Positions 35,788 through 45,040 of a stretch of 64,000 nt of DNA are shown piece after piece. Under the pieces are notes generated by a model. It saw only the letters and a program-made list of their open reading frames with translations, was not told the DNA's origin and did no database searches. How positions within the stretch are numbered: the stretch's first letter is position 1; each line of letters starts with the position of its first letter. Origin of the DNA: Streptomyces sp. SolWspMP-5a-2 (GTDB taxonomy: Bacteria; Actinomycetota; Actinomycetes; Streptomycetales; Streptomycetaceae). Position numbers and translations under genes: made by a program. Location of the stretch: the NCBI RefSeq assembly GCF_900091845.1, contig NZ_FMCI01000204.1:1-64000 (forward strand), read 5' to 3'.

Positions 35788-37047
35788 CTAGGCCTCCTCG
35801 CCGTCGGGCGCGGCGCAGGCGCTGAGGGCGGTCGCCGGGTCCCGCGCGGGTCCGCCCGCAGGCACCCAGCGGCCCTGCTCGTTCCGGTAGGGCCACCAGC
35901 GCCCGTCCCGCCCCAGCCGCAGTTGCGCCCCGCCCCCGACGACCGTCCAGCGGTTCGCCTCGGCCCGCAGCGACGGCCGCTCGTCCGGCTCCCAGGCGGC
36001 CTCCAGCGCCGCACGCGCGCGTGCCATCGACGCACCGGGGACGGTCCACGTCCCGTCCCACACGTCGAGCGCGTCGGCACCGCCCTGCCGCCAGGCGAGC
36101 ACCCCGTCCGCCAGCCCCTGACGGCCGAGCCCGGAGCCCTCGGCGAGCCGCTCCAGCAGGGCCGGGTCCGAGACCCCGGCGGCCAGCCGCACCGCGTCCC
36201 GCGCGACCGTCAACTCCTCGCGCGGCGACGGCCCCTCGTAGCCCCGGAGCGCCTCGGCGAGCAGACGGTCGGCCTCGAACGCGGTCAGCGCGGCCAACTC
36301 GCGTACGCGCGCGGGATCGACGCCGGGCGCCGGTGGTGTCCCGGTCTCGAAGTACGGCGGGCTCCCGGGTGCCGACGGCCGTTCCGGCGGCGGGGGCAGC
36401 GGCGGCAGCACGGCGGCCGTCGCGTAGATCTCGACGGCGTCGACCCCCGTCGCCCCGGTCTCCACGGGATCGCCGGTCGCGCCGAGCGTCCGCAGGCCCT
36501 CCAGAAGGGCGCGTTCGCCCCGCCCGCGCATCAGCAGCAGGGCGAAGGGGTCCTCGTCCAGAAGGCGTGCCATCTGGTAGCACAGGGCCGCCGTGTGCGC
36601 GCAGTGGTCCCACGCGCCACAGTCGCACCGGGGCTCCAGATCGCCCATGCCGGGCAGCAGTCCGACGCCCGCCGACTCCGCGTCCTCCACCAGATGCGGA
36701 GGCATGTCGTGGTCCAGCAGCGCGGCGACATGTCCCGCCCGCTCCGCCGACATGGCCAGGAACCGGTCCCACTGGCTGCCGGACAGCTCCGCCAGCAGGA
36801 CGTCGGCCCGGTGCGTGTCGCCGTCGCCGTCCCTGACCACCGCCGTGATGCGTCCGGGACGCACCGAGACGGCGCCGACGGCCCCCGCGCGCGCGTGCTT
36901 CCGTCCCGCCTTCAACTGACGTGAGTCGAGCGCCGAGTCCTCCAGGGCCTTCAACCAGGCCAGACCCCACCAGGTGCGCGCGAAACCGCGGCCCGGCGAG
37001 GGAGGCAGCGCCGCGAACGTGCGCTCCAGGTCACCGTCGTCGATCAT
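35788..37047 (-). CDS. SWIM zinc finger protein
   Basis: About 419 residues. The zinc finger is CDCGAWDHCAHTAALCYQMA near residue 150, matching CxCxnCxH; SWIM domains bind DNA or proteins and often accompany SNF2 ATPases. The N-terminus RTWWGLAWLKALED is typical of the Streptomyces partner of SNF2 helicases. GAGGGGGAG sits properly before ATG 37047; ATG 37050 is also in frame. Its start overlaps the stop codon of the helicase gene, so the two are translationally coupled and probably act as a complex in DNA or chromatin remodelling. The long open frame upstream inside the helicase gene is not used. Confidence 0.9.
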   Translation of the reverse strand: MIDDGDLERTFAALPPSPGRGFARTWWGLAWLKALEDSALDSRQLKAGRKHARAGAVGAVSVRPGRITAVVRDGDGDTHRADVLLAELSGSQWDRFLAMSAERAGHVAALLDHDMPPHLVEDAESAGVGLLPGMGDLEPRCDCGAWDHCAHTAALCYQMARLLDEDPFALLLMRGRGERALLEGLRTLGATGDPVETGATGVDAVEIYATAAVLPPLPPPPERPSAPGSPPYFETGTPPAPGVDPARVRELAALTAFEADRLLAEALRGYEGPSPREELTVARDAVRLAAGVSDPALLERLAEGSGLGRQGLADGVLAWRQGGADALDVWDGTWTVPGASMARARAALEAAWEPDERPSLRAEANRWTVVGGGAQLRLGRDGRWWPYRNEQGRWVPAGGPARDPATALSACAAPDGEEA

Positions 37048-39908
37048 CATGCTCCCCCTCGCAGCTCGACCAGGTCGGCCAGCTCGGCGTCCGTCAGCTC
37101 CGTCAGCGCGCTCTCGCCCGCCCCGAGCACCGCGTCGGCCAGCGCCCGCTTGCGATCGAGCAGAGCGGCGATACGGTCCTCCACGGTCCCCTCGGCGATC
37201 AGCCGGTGCACCTGCACCGGCCGGGTCTGACCGATCCGGTGCGCGCGGTCGGTCGCCTGTGCCTCGACCGCCGGGTTCCACCAGCGGTCGTAGTGCACGA
37301 CGTGCTCGGCGCGGGTCAGGTTCAGGCCGGTGCCCGCCGCCTTCAGGGACAGCAGGAACACCGGGATCTCGCCGTCCTGGAAGCGCCGCACCATGGACTC
37401 GCGCGCGGCCACGGGCGTGCCGCCGTGCAGCAGTCGGGTGGGCACGCCCCGTGCCGCCAGGTGCCGTTCGAGGAGCCGCGCCATGCGCACGTACTGGGTG
37501 AACACCAGGACGCCCGCCCCCTCGGAGAGGATCGTGCCGAGCAGCTCGTCGAGGAGTTCCAGCTTCCCGGAGCGTCCCGCGATCCTGGGCTCCTCCTCCT
37601 TGAGGTACTGCGCCGGGTGGTTGCAGATCTGCTTCAGACCGGTCAGCAGCTTCACGACCAGCCCGCGCCTGGCCATGGAGTCCGCTGCGGAGATCTCCGC
37701 GAGCGTCTCGCGCACCACCGCCTCATACAGCGCCGCCTGTTCGGCCGTCAGCGCCACCGCGCGGTCCGTCTCGGTCTTCGGGGGCAGCTCCGGGGCGATT
37801 CCCGGGTCGGACTTCCGCCGACGCAGCAGGAACGGCGCCACCAGCCGGGAGAGGCGCTCGGCCGCGGCCGGGTCATGGCCGCCTTCGACGGCGTGCGCGT
37901 AACGGGCCCGGAACGTCCCCAGGCGCCCCAGCAGTCCGGGGGTCGTCCAGTCCAGGATCGCCCACAGCTCCGACAGATTGTTCTCCACAGGCGTCCCGGT
38001 GAGCGCCACGCGCGCGCGGGCACCGATGGAGCGCAGCCCGCGCGCGGTCGCCGAGTGCGGGTTCTTCACGTGCTGCGCCTCGTCCGCGACGACCATGCCC
38101 CACGCCACCGCCGCGAGCCGCGCGGTGTCGAGCCGCATCGTCCCGTACGTCGTGAGCACGAACTCGCCGTCGGAGAGGTCGTCCAGCGCGCGTCCGGCTC
38201 CGTGGAAGCGGCGTACGCGCGTGCCCGGCGCGAACTTCTCGATCTCGCGCTGCCAGTTGCCCAGCAAGGACGTCGGACACACCACGAGCGTGGGTCCGGC
38301 CGTCGAGTCGTCGGACTGGCGGTGCAGGTGCAGCGCGATCAGCGTGATCGTCTTGCCCAGGCCCATGTCGTCGGCGAGGCAGCAGCCGAGGCCCAGCGAG
38401 GTCATGCCGGCCAGCCAGTTCAGGCCGCGCCGCTGGTAGTCGCGCAGGGGAGCGGCGAGCGCGGCGGGCTGCGCCACCGGCCGCTGCGCCTCAGGGGCCG
38501 CCAACCGCTCCCGCAGGGCCGCCAGCCAGCCCGTGGGCTGCACGTCGACCCGGTGGCCGTCGACCTCGGCGGAGCCCGTCAGAGCGGCACCGAGCGCGTC
38601 CAGGGGCGTCACCTTGCCGTCCTGCCGCGACCTGGCCCGCCGGACGTCCTCCGGATCGACGAGGACCCACCGGTCGCGCAGCCGCACCACGGGGCGCTCC
38701 GCCTCGGCCAGCCGGTCCAACTCCGCGCGCGTGAGCGGCTGGTCGCCCAGTGCGAACCGCCAGTCGAAGGCGAGCAGCGCGTCGGCGGACAGGAACGACG
38801 GCACGCGCGACGACGCACCCGCGCCTCGTGGTCCGTCGTCCGGCGGGCCGATCACCGCGCGCGTGGTCAGCTTCCGCGCCAGCCCTTCGGGCCAGTGGAC
38901 CTCGACCCCGGCCGCCGCGAGCGCGCGGGCGCCCGAACCGAGCAGGTCGACGACCTCGTCGTCGGCGAGGTCGAGGGCGTCCGGAACGGCCGCGGCGAGC
39001 AGCGGAGTGAGCGCGGGCCAGGCGCGGACCGCCCGGCGCAGCGCCAGCAGCGCTTCCGTCCGCGCGCGTGCCGAGTCGTTCGTGGCCCCGGACCAGACCT
39101 CGCGTGCGTCCCGCACCGGCGCCTGATCGCCGACGGCGTGCACCTGGAGGACGGCCCGAAACACGGGTGACGCATCAGGCCGCGCCGGGTCGCCGAGGCC
39201 GACCGCCTCGATCCGCAGGGCGAGCCGCACCCCGGTGTCCTGGTCCGCCGCCAGCTCGGCGGCCCACGCGCGCTGCTCGGGCAGCCGCCGGGGCGCGCGA
39301 TCCGCGTACGCGGGGCCTCCCGTGACGAGCGCGGCGGCGGGAGAGCGGGGGAGCGTGTCGGCCACCGCGTCCAGGAAGGCGCGCAGAAGGCGCTCGGGAA
39401 CGGGCAGCCTCGGCGGCGCCGCGTCGTCCAGGGGAACCGCGTGGGCCCGCGGGGGCATGGACGCGGCCAGCCGTGCGACCCGGTCGACGTCCGGCGCGGA
39501 CAGCGGGCCCACCCGCCAGGCGTCGTGATCACTCGCGGAGAGACCGGGCAGCAGCAGCCCGCGCGCCACGAACTGCAGCGCCAGCAGGGCAGCCGCGCCC
39601 CAGAACGCGGTCTCGGGGCTGCTGTGCGCGTCGGCACGCGCACGCGTGAGTACGGGCAGCGCCTCACGCACCGGCAGCACGACGGCGGACAGCTCGACCA
39701 GGCCGACACCGTCGTCACCCGGCAGGGCGACCGTCAGCTGCTCGACGGCGCCGACCGCGACCGGCGGCGGTGCGGAACCGTCGGCGCGCCAGAAGGCGAC
39801 CGTGCCCGTGCGGGCCGGATCGCCCGGTGTGAAGACGGCGCAGCAGCGGGCCAGTTCGGAGATCTCGGAGGGTGTTGCCGCAGGGATCCTCTGCACGGGA
39901 TGCCGCAT
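37047..39908 (-). CDS. SNF2-family DEAD/DEAH ATPase (helicase-like)
   Basis: A 953-residue Swi2/Snf2 ATPase. The N-terminal ~450 residues form the bacterial SNF2-associated helicase domain; the motor follows with motif I DDMGLGKTITLIALH, motif Ia, DEAQHVKNP (motif II, DEAQ), LTGTPVENNLSELW (III), and motif VI in ATDRAHRIGQTRPVQVHRL. These enzymes translocate on double-stranded DNA and displace proteins such as RNA polymerase. Upstream member of a two-gene unit with the SWIM protein. No nuclease domain is fused. Confidence 0.95.
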   Translation of the reverse strand: MRHPVQRIPAATPSEISELARCCAVFTPGDPARTGTVAFWRADGSAPPPVAVGAVEQLTVALPGDDGVGLVELSAVVLPVREALPVLTRARADAHSSPETAFWGAAALLALQFVARGLLLPGLSASDHDAWRVGPLSAPDVDRVARLAASMPPRAHAVPLDDAAPPRLPVPERLLRAFLDAVADTLPRSPAAALVTGGPAYADRAPRRLPEQRAWAAELAADQDTGVRLALRIEAVGLGDPARPDASPVFRAVLQVHAVGDQAPVRDAREVWSGATNDSARARTEALLALRRAVRAWPALTPLLAAAVPDALDLADDEVVDLLGSGARALAAAGVEVHWPEGLARKLTTRAVIGPPDDGPRGAGASSRVPSFLSADALLAFDWRFALGDQPLTRAELDRLAEAERPVVRLRDRWVLVDPEDVRRARSRQDGKVTPLDALGAALTGSAEVDGHRVDVQPTGWLAALRERLAAPEAQRPVAQPAALAAPLRDYQRRGLNWLAGMTSLGLGCCLADDMGLGKTITLIALHLHRQSDDSTAGPTLVVCPTSLLGNWQREIEKFAPGTRVRRFHGAGRALDDLSDGEFVLTTYGTMRLDTARLAAVAWGMVVADEAQHVKNPHSATARGLRSIGARARVALTGTPVENNLSELWAILDWTTPGLLGRLGTFRARYAHAVEGGHDPAAAERLSRLVAPFLLRRRKSDPGIAPELPPKTETDRAVALTAEQAALYEAVVRETLAEISAADSMARRGLVVKLLTGLKQICNHPAQYLKEEEPRIAGRSGKLELLDELLGTILSEGAGVLVFTQYVRMARLLERHLAARGVPTRLLHGGTPVAARESMVRRFQDGEIPVFLLSLKAAGTGLNLTRAEHVVHYDRWWNPAVEAQATDRAHRIGQTRPVQVHRLIAEGTVEDRIAALLDRKRALADAVLGAGESALTELTDAELADLVELRGGA

Positions 39909-40154
39909 TCCTCAAATTTGACTACTTGATCGGAGTCGCCGAGGGTACAGCACCGAGACCGGTCCGTGACGCCATCGTCCCCGTGAGGTGACCGCCCTGA
40001 AGATCTGGGCCGCACGGCGGCGGGGGAGGACCATATAAGGGACGACTAGGGGTCGCATGTCAGGGACGTCTCAGGGTCGCCGTCCGGAACCGTGCGTGGC
40101 GCGGAGCCGTTGTGAGAACAGAGAGCGGCCGTGGCCGCGGAGGAGGCGACGCAC

Positions 40155-40337
40155 ATGTCGATGAACACCAAGATCGCCGTGGGAGGCGTGGCCGTCGGGC
40201 TGCTTCTGTTGATCTGGTTGCCCTGGTGGGCGGCGCTGCTGATCGTTCTGGGCGTGCCCGCCGCCGCGTATCTCACCCTGGATCCCGCCCAGCGACGGAG
40301 GCTGCGCCGGGTCAGCCGGAAGGAGCTGGGCCGCTGA
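40155..40337 (+). CDS. Small membrane protein
   Basis: A 60-residue protein with two adjacent hydrophobic stretches (VGGVAVGLLLLIWL and WAALLIVLGVPAAAYL) separated by PW and a basic tail RRRLRRVSRKELGR. GGAGGAGG lies about 9 bases before ATG 40155, which decides the start over a GTG 24 bases earlier. I do not recognise a function; the layout is that of a short hairpin membrane protein with a cytoplasmic basic tail. Confidence 0.75.
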   Translation: MSMNTKIAVGGVAVGLLLLIWLPWWAALLIVLGVPAAAYLTLDPAQRRRLRRVSRKELGR

Positions 40338-40368
40338 TCCCTGTTCGCACGGGCGAGCCCCGGCGCTC

Positions 40369-41241
40369 TCAGAGGGGCCGGACGGCCACCTTGTCCAGGC
40401 CTTCCAGCAGGCTGGGCAGCTCCGGCCCCCGGCCCACCGGCAGCACCTCGCCGGGCTCCTCGTCCAGCAGCACGAACGCGATGTCGTCGGTCCTGGCCAC
40501 CAGCGACCAGCCGGGCCCGTCGGCACGCAGGGTCCGCGCGTCACCCGGCGCGAAGGAGGAACGGACCCGCCCCAGAGGCGGAGGCGCCTCCACATAGGCG
40601 CGCGCCTCTGCCAAGACCCGCCGGACACCGCCATGGCCCTTTGCCGCCGAGCCGCCCGGCCCGGTGCCCCGAGCGCCGTCCGTGCCCTGGTCGCCCCCGT
40701 CGGCCGAGTCGGGGGTGTCGGCGCTCGCGGACGTCGGGAAGTCCGTCGCGTCGAGCTGCTCACGCCACACCGCCCACTGCAGGGCGATCTCGTCCGCGCC
40801 CAGGCGGCGCTGGGCCGGACCCCACACCGAGGTGTCCGGTGGCGACAACACCGGGCCGTCCGCGATCTCCGGGGCGGGATCGTGCGGCGCCGGGACGTGC
40901 GGGGCTGCGACGGCGACCGCGAGCGGCCAGCCGGGGAGCGCGGCGACGACCGTGCGCTCGCCGGGCGACAGGTCGTACTCCATGCCGCAGTCCCAGGAGG
41001 CTATGGCGACGGCGACCAGCGAGACGTCGTCGACCACGACGGTCCACCGGGCCCCGCCCTCGTCCTGGCCCAGCACCAGCCCGTATCCGTCGGCGAGCGG
41101 AGCGAGGCCGAGCGCCGCGCAGGCCTCCGGATAGTCGTCGCCCAGCACGCTCGGGAACTTCGCCGGTGTCAGGAGCACCGCCGTGAGTACGTAGAGCGCG
41201 TCGTCCGCGGCGGCGACGGTGTCCTCGTCCGTCCCGGCCAT
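40369..41241 (-). CDS. Conserved hypothetical protein
   Basis: A 290-residue acidic protein, start set at ATG 41241 because GAGGAGG lies 5 bases upstream; the frame is open 16 codons further. It has an ordered N-terminal ~150 residues (DALYVLTAVLLTPAKFPSVL, SWDCGMEYDLSPGERTVVAA) and an ordered end (FVLLDEEPGEVLPVGRGPEL), joined by a low-complexity Gly/Asp/Ser linker (SADGGDQGTDGARGTGPGG region). No signal peptide or membrane segment. Function unknown. It is convergent with the small membrane protein gene. Confidence 0.75.
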   Translation of the reverse strand: MAGTDEDTVAAADDALYVLTAVLLTPAKFPSVLGDDYPEACAALGLAPLADGYGLVLGQDEGGARWTVVVDDVSLVAVAIASWDCGMEYDLSPGERTVVAALPGWPLAVAVAAPHVPAPHDPAPEIADGPVLSPPDTSVWGPAQRRLGADEIALQWAVWREQLDATDFPTSASADTPDSADGGDQGTDGARGTGPGGSAAKGHGGVRRVLAEARAYVEAPPPLGRVRSSFAPGDARTLRADGPGWSLVARTDDIAFVLLDEEPGEVLPVGRGPELPSLLEGLDKVAVRPL

Positions 41242-41407
41242 CCCAGCCTCCTCATCCGTTCGACCAACCGCGCGCACCCTAGTGCGCACGCGAGCCCGTT
41301 GTCACGACTTCCAGAGGCACACCCGGGACCGCGGTTCTCCGAGGGGACACGGCACATCGGGCCCAGGCGGTGCCGCGGCTCGCCGCCGACGGCCGATGGC
41401 GCTCAGG

Positions 41408-42007
41408 TCAGGGCGTCCGCACGGCCAGGGCCAGGAAACGGGAGTCCTCGTCCACGTAGGACGTCATCCGCCACCCCGAACCGGCCAGCAGCGGACGGAG
41501 GTTCGACTCCGCCCGCAGGTCGTCCGGTGTGATCCGGCGGCCCTGACGTGCCGCGAGCGCCGCCCGGCCGATGGGGTGGAACAGCGCGAGCGTGCCCCCT
41601 GGGCGCACCACCCGCGCCAACTCCCGCAGGTTCTCCTCCGGATGCGGCAGATGCGCGATGAGCCCGGCCGCGAACACCGCGTCCAGCGACCCGGGCCGCA
41701 ACGGCAGCGCGGCCACGTCCGCCAGCAGCAGTAGGCCGTCGCCGTCCCGGCCCGCCGCAACGGCTGCCGCCAGCATGGCCGGTGTCAGATCCGCGCCGAG
41801 CACCAGGCCCGACGCGCCGACAGCGGCCCGCAGGGGAGGCAGCGCGCGCCCGGTGCCGCAGCCCGCGTCGAGCACCCGCCCGCCCTCGCGCAGGCCCAGT
41901 TCGGCGACGGCGGCCGCGTAGGCGGGTCCGTCGTCGGGGAACCGGCGGTCCCAGTCGGCCGCGCGGGGTCCGAAGAACTCCTGGACATGGGTGTGGTCGT
42001 CGCTCAT
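41408..42007 (-). CDS. SAM-dependent methyltransferase (class I)
   Basis: A 199-residue Rossmann methyltransferase. Motif I reads GGRVLDAGCGTGRALPPL near residue 45 and binds S-adenosylmethionine; LLLADVAALPLRPGSLD and the later VRPGGTLALFHPIG are motifs II-III of the UbiE/type 11 group. The start MSDDHTHVQEFF is at ATG 42007; the open frame upstream is created by an 8-bp tandem repeat and is not coding. The acceptor is unknown. Confidence 0.88.
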   Translation of the reverse strand: MSDDHTHVQEFFGPRAADWDRRFPDDGPAYAAAVAELGLREGGRVLDAGCGTGRALPPLRAAVGASGLVLGADLTPAMLAAAVAAGRDGDGLLLLADVAALPLRPGSLDAVFAAGLIAHLPHPEENLRELARVVRPGGTLALFHPIGRAALAARQGRRITPDDLRAESNLRPLLAGSGWRMTSYVDEDSRFLALAVRTP

Positions 42008-42034
42008 GGACCGCATGATCCCGCACCATCGCCC

Positions 42035-42090
42035 GGTCCGCCGGTCCGCCGGTCCGCCGGTCCGCCGGTCCGCCGGTCCGCCGGTGCGCG
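42035..42090. repeat. 8-bp tandem repeat, seven units
   Basis: GGTCCGCC repeated at 42035, 42043, 42051, 42059, 42067 and 42075, with a seventh variant unit (GGTGCGCG) at 42083. It begins 28 bases upstream of the methyltransferase start codon. A copy-number change alters spacing by 8 bases. Confidence 0.95.
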
Positions 42091-42141
42091 GCGACGCGTC
42101 CTTCGCGCCGCAGCGCACCGTGTCCTGCGGAAAGCGGCCGG

Positions 42142-42570
42142 TCAGCTCGCCACGGCCCGCTGGGCGAGCACCTTCTCGACCCGCAGCCGGACGAGCAGTT
42201 CACCGGGGACGCCGTTGCGGGCCCCGAACTCCTCCGCCCTGTCCTCGCCCATGTACCGCCCGCCGATCCGCGCCGACCAGAGCCGCAGCTCGTCCGGGTC
42301 CTCCGAGATCGCCACCCGGCCTTGCACCACCACGAAATCGAACGGTGGACGGTCGTCGTCCACACAGAGCGCGGCCCGTCCGTCGCGGATCAGGTTCCGG
42401 CCCTTCACCGTCGTGGCGCCGGTGTTGAACACGATGTCGTCCCCGTCCAGCAGGAACCAGATCGGGGCCACGTGCGGACTCCCGTCGGACCGCACGGTCG
42501 ACAGCTTTCCGGTGCGGGTTCCCTCCGAAACGAAGGCCCGCCATTCCTCATCGGTCATCTTCTGTGCCAT
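42142..42570 (-). CDS. PPOX-class F420-dependent (or FMN) oxidoreductase
   Basis: A 142-residue split-barrel protein of the pyridoxamine phosphate oxidase-like group, starting at MAQKMTDEEWRAF. The family pattern TRTGKLSTVRSDGSPHVAPIWFLLDGDDIVF is followed by NLIRDGRAALCVDDDRPPF and a closing VPGELLVRLRVEKVLA. In actinobacteria most such proteins bind F420 rather than FMN and reduce small redox substrates; the cofactor cannot be settled here. Divergent from the roadblock gene. Confidence 0.88.
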   Translation of the reverse strand: MAQKMTDEEWRAFVSEGTRTGKLSTVRSDGSPHVAPIWFLLDGDDIVFNTGATTVKGRNLIRDGRAALCVDDDRPPFDFVVVQGRVAISEDPDELRLWSARIGGRYMGEDRAEEFGARNGVPGELLVRLRVEKVLAQRAVAS

Positions 42571-42667
42571 GGCTTCCATCCTGCTTGTCCGCGCGCCCCG
42601 GGTGGGGAAGGCTTGCGGAGAGATCCTCCAGCCAGGGGGAGTCGGCACACGGGGAGATACAGGGACC

Positions 42668-43081
42668 ATGGGGCAGAACCAGAGACTCGGCTGGCTGCTG
42701 GACGATCTGACGGAGCGCGTCGAACACGTGCGTCACGCACTGGTGCTGTCCAACGACGGACTGGTCACCGGGGCGAGCACGGGCTTACGGCGCGAGGACG
42801 CGGAGCACCTCGCCGCGGTCTCCTCAGGGCTGCACAGCCTCGCCAAGGGATCAGGCCGCCACTTCGGCGCGGGCGGCGTCAGACAGACCATGATCGAATT
42901 CGATGACGCGGTGCTGTTCGTCACCGCGGCGGGCGACGGCAGTTGCCTGTGCGTGTTCAGTGCGGCGGAAGCGGACATCGGCCAGATCGCCTACGAGATG
43001 ACCCTGCTCGTCAACCGGGTCGGCGAACACCTCGCCGTCGAGGCCCGCGAGCCCGAACGCACCCCGGCGAAAGACTCCTGA
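42668..43081 (+). CDS. Roadblock/LC7 domain protein
   Basis: A 137-residue roadblock/MglB-like protein. The pattern LGWLLDDLTERVEHVRHALV, VLSNDGLVTGASTGL and the later DDAVLFVTAAGDGSCLCVF matches the Streptomyces RarB-like group found in conservons with a sensor kinase, a DUF742 protein and a Ras-like GTPase. Here none of those partners is adjacent, so it is an orphan. Roadblock proteins dimerise and regulate small GTPases. Confidence 0.9.
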   Translation: MGQNQRLGWLLDDLTERVEHVRHALVLSNDGLVTGASTGLRREDAEHLAAVSSGLHSLAKGSGRHFGAGGVRQTMIEFDDAVLFVTAAGDGSCLCVFSAAEADIGQIAYEMTLLVNRVGEHLAVEAREPERTPAKDS

Positions 43082-43205
43082 CCTGCACTTTTGCAACCTC
43101 CCGTGGGGTTATCCACAGGCCGCCACGAGATCCGCGCGAGCGGCTACGGTTTTTCCGAGGCCGCGCGAACGGCGCGGACCACGTACTCCACGGGGGAGAG
43201 CGACC

Positions 43206-44153
43206 ATGGCCGCAGAGAACGTCCCGACACCGCAAGGACCGACCTACGCGCCCGCCAGAGCGGCCCGGGAACTGGCGCTCAGGCGAGGCGAGTTCGACCT
43301 GGCCGTCCGGCTCGGCCACATCAGGACCGTCCCCGACGAAGGCGGTGGCGGACGCCGGGTGAGCAGCGCCGAGATCGACCGGTTGCGTGCGCGGACCGGG
43401 TTCCCCGAGGCCCTGCGCGGTCGCGTCGAGACGGTCGGGACCCGGGAGGCGGCGGAGCTTCTGGAGATCTCACCGGGCAGGTTCACCCGCCTGGCGCGGC
43501 TGGGCGTCGTGGTGCCGGTGACCTTCTACCTCAACCGGTATCGCGCGGTCGTCTGGCACTATCTGGCCGAAGAGCTGCGGCAGTTCGCCGCCACTGACGA
43601 CAACAAGCCACTCCTGACAGGACGGACCCCGACCGGACTGCGCGAGCAACTGGCCGAGGGGCTCGACCTGCGGGCCCGCAACTGGCGGGGACGGCAGCTC
43701 GGGTTCCTGCTGCGCGAGGCGGACGGCCGGCCGTGGGCCCGCGCGGCGGCCCTGGCCTCCCTGCTCGACCCGGCCCACGTCGCCGAGATCGTCCCCGACC
43801 CCGACGAACGCGCCCGCCTGAGCCGCTCCCTGCCCCGGACGATGCCCCACGGCGCACCGGGCTCGGCCACCGCCCAGGTCGCCGAGCGGATCACCACGGC
43901 CGTCGAACCGGACGAGATCGGCTGGCTGCGGGCCGACCTGGCGCAGACCGTGGCCGAGGCCCGCGCCCGGCACCCCCTGCTCCGCCCGGAACCGGGGGCG
44001 ACCGTCCCGGCAGCGGCGCCACCGCCGCTCGCCGTACCCCGGACCGGGGCACCGCACCGACAGGAACAGCCCCGCCACCCGCGCGGACTGCTGGGCCGCC
44101 TGCGCCGGGCGGGCCGCAGGACCGCGCCGCACCGGGAGACCGAGCACGTGTGA
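43206..44153 (+). CDS. DUF6397-type protein of unknown function
   Basis: A 315-residue protein, apparently of a Streptomyces-specific family (DUF6397). Two similar helical HTH-like segments are visible, one near residues 10-60 (AARELALRRGEFDLAVRLG, then VSSAEIDRLRA) and one near 80-110 (TREAAELLEISPGRFTRLARL), resembling excisionase/MerR-type recognition helices. The middle has a conserved ARNWRGRQLGFLLREADG; the C-terminal 70 residues are Pro/Arg-rich and likely disordered. A DNA-binding role is possible but unproven. It converges with tesB, 1 base apart. Confidence 0.75.
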   Translation: MAAENVPTPQGPTYAPARAARELALRRGEFDLAVRLGHIRTVPDEGGGGRRVSSAEIDRLRARTGFPEALRGRVETVGTREAAELLEISPGRFTRLARLGVVVPVTFYLNRYRAVVWHYLAEELRQFAATDDNKPLLTGRTPTGLREQLAEGLDLRARNWRGRQLGFLLREADGRPWARAAALASLLDPAHVAEIVPDPDERARLSRSLPRTMPHGAPGSATAQVAERITTAVEPDEIGWLRADLAQTVAEARARHPLLRPEPGATVPAAAPPPLAVPRTGAPHRQEQPRHPRGLLGRLRRAGRRTAPHRETEHV

Positions 44154-44154
44154 T

Positions 44155-45021
44155 CTACAGGGACCGGAACAGGCCCTCCTGGACCACGGACACCAGCAGC
44201 CGCCCCTCCAGGTCGTAGATCCGCCCGCGGGCGAGTCCCCGGCCGCCGGTGGCGATGGGCGACTCCTGGTCGTACAGGAACCACTCGTCCGCGCGGAACG
44301 GACGGTGGAACCACATCGCGTGGTCCAGGGACGCCATGTCGAAGCTCCGCGGACCCCACAGCGGCTCGACGGGGATACGGACCGCGTCCAGCAGCGTCAT
44401 GTCGCTGGCGTACGTCAGCGCGCAGGTGTGCACGAGCGGGGCGTCACCGAGCGGCCCGACCGCGCGCATCCACACGGCGCTGCGCGGCTCGGCGCCCTCG
44501 ATGTCGTCGGCGTTCCAGCGCAGCCGGTCCACATAGCGGATGTCGAAGGGCTGACGGCGGGCCATCCGCTCCAGCTGCTCGGGGAGCGCGCCCAGATGCT
44601 CCCGCACCTCGTCCACCACCGTCGGCAGGGACTCGGGATCGGGGACCTTCCGGGCCGGCGGCAGCTGATGTTCGAACGGACCCACCTCGGGCTTGTGGAA
44701 GGAGGCGGTGAGGTTGAAGATCGTGCGGCCCTGCTGCACCCCCGTGACCCGCCGGGTCGTGAACGACCGGCCGTCCCGTACCCGCTCCACCTGGTACACG
44801 ATGGGCACGCCCGGCCGACCCGGACGCAGGAAGTACGCGTGCAGCGAGTGCACCGGGCGGTCGCCGTCGGTGGTGCGGCCCGCGGCGACCAGCGCCTGGC
44901 CCGCCACCTGGCCGCCGAAGACCCGCTGCAGCGACTCCTGCGGGCTGCGGCCACGGAAGATGTTGACCTCGATCTGCTCCAGGTCGAGCAGATCGACCAG
45001 TCTCTCGGCCGGGTTCGTCAT
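44155..45021 (-). CDS. tesB: Acyl-CoA thioesterase II
   Basis: A 288-residue double hot-dog thioesterase. The N-terminal hot-dog has NIFRGRSPQESLQRVFGGQV with GQAL, and the second hot-dog contains the TesB pattern SLDHAMWFHRPFRADEWFLY near residues 230-250 plus the final GRIYDLEGRLLVSVVQEGL. It hydrolyses a broad range of acyl-CoAs in the cytoplasm. It follows the Ski2-like helicase gene on the same strand after a 19-base gap, so they may be co-transcribed. Confidence 0.95.
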   Translation of the reverse strand: MTNPAERLVDLLDLEQIEVNIFRGRSPQESLQRVFGGQVAGQALVAAGRTTDGDRPVHSLHAYFLRPGRPGVPIVYQVERVRDGRSFTTRRVTGVQQGRTIFNLTASFHKPEVGPFEHQLPPARKVPDPESLPTVVDEVREHLGALPEQLERMARRQPFDIRYVDRLRWNADDIEGAEPRSAVWMRAVGPLGDAPLVHTCALTYASDMTLLDAVRIPVEPLWGPRSFDMASLDHAMWFHRPFRADEWFLYDQESPIATGGRGLARGRIYDLEGRLLVSVVQEGLFRSL

Positions 45022-45040
45022 GCGGGAATGTCTCCTTGGC

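Noticed and set aside
42035..42090. Possible small CRISPR-like array
   Set aside because: The 8-bp units are directly adjacent without spacers, so it is a simple tandem repeat.
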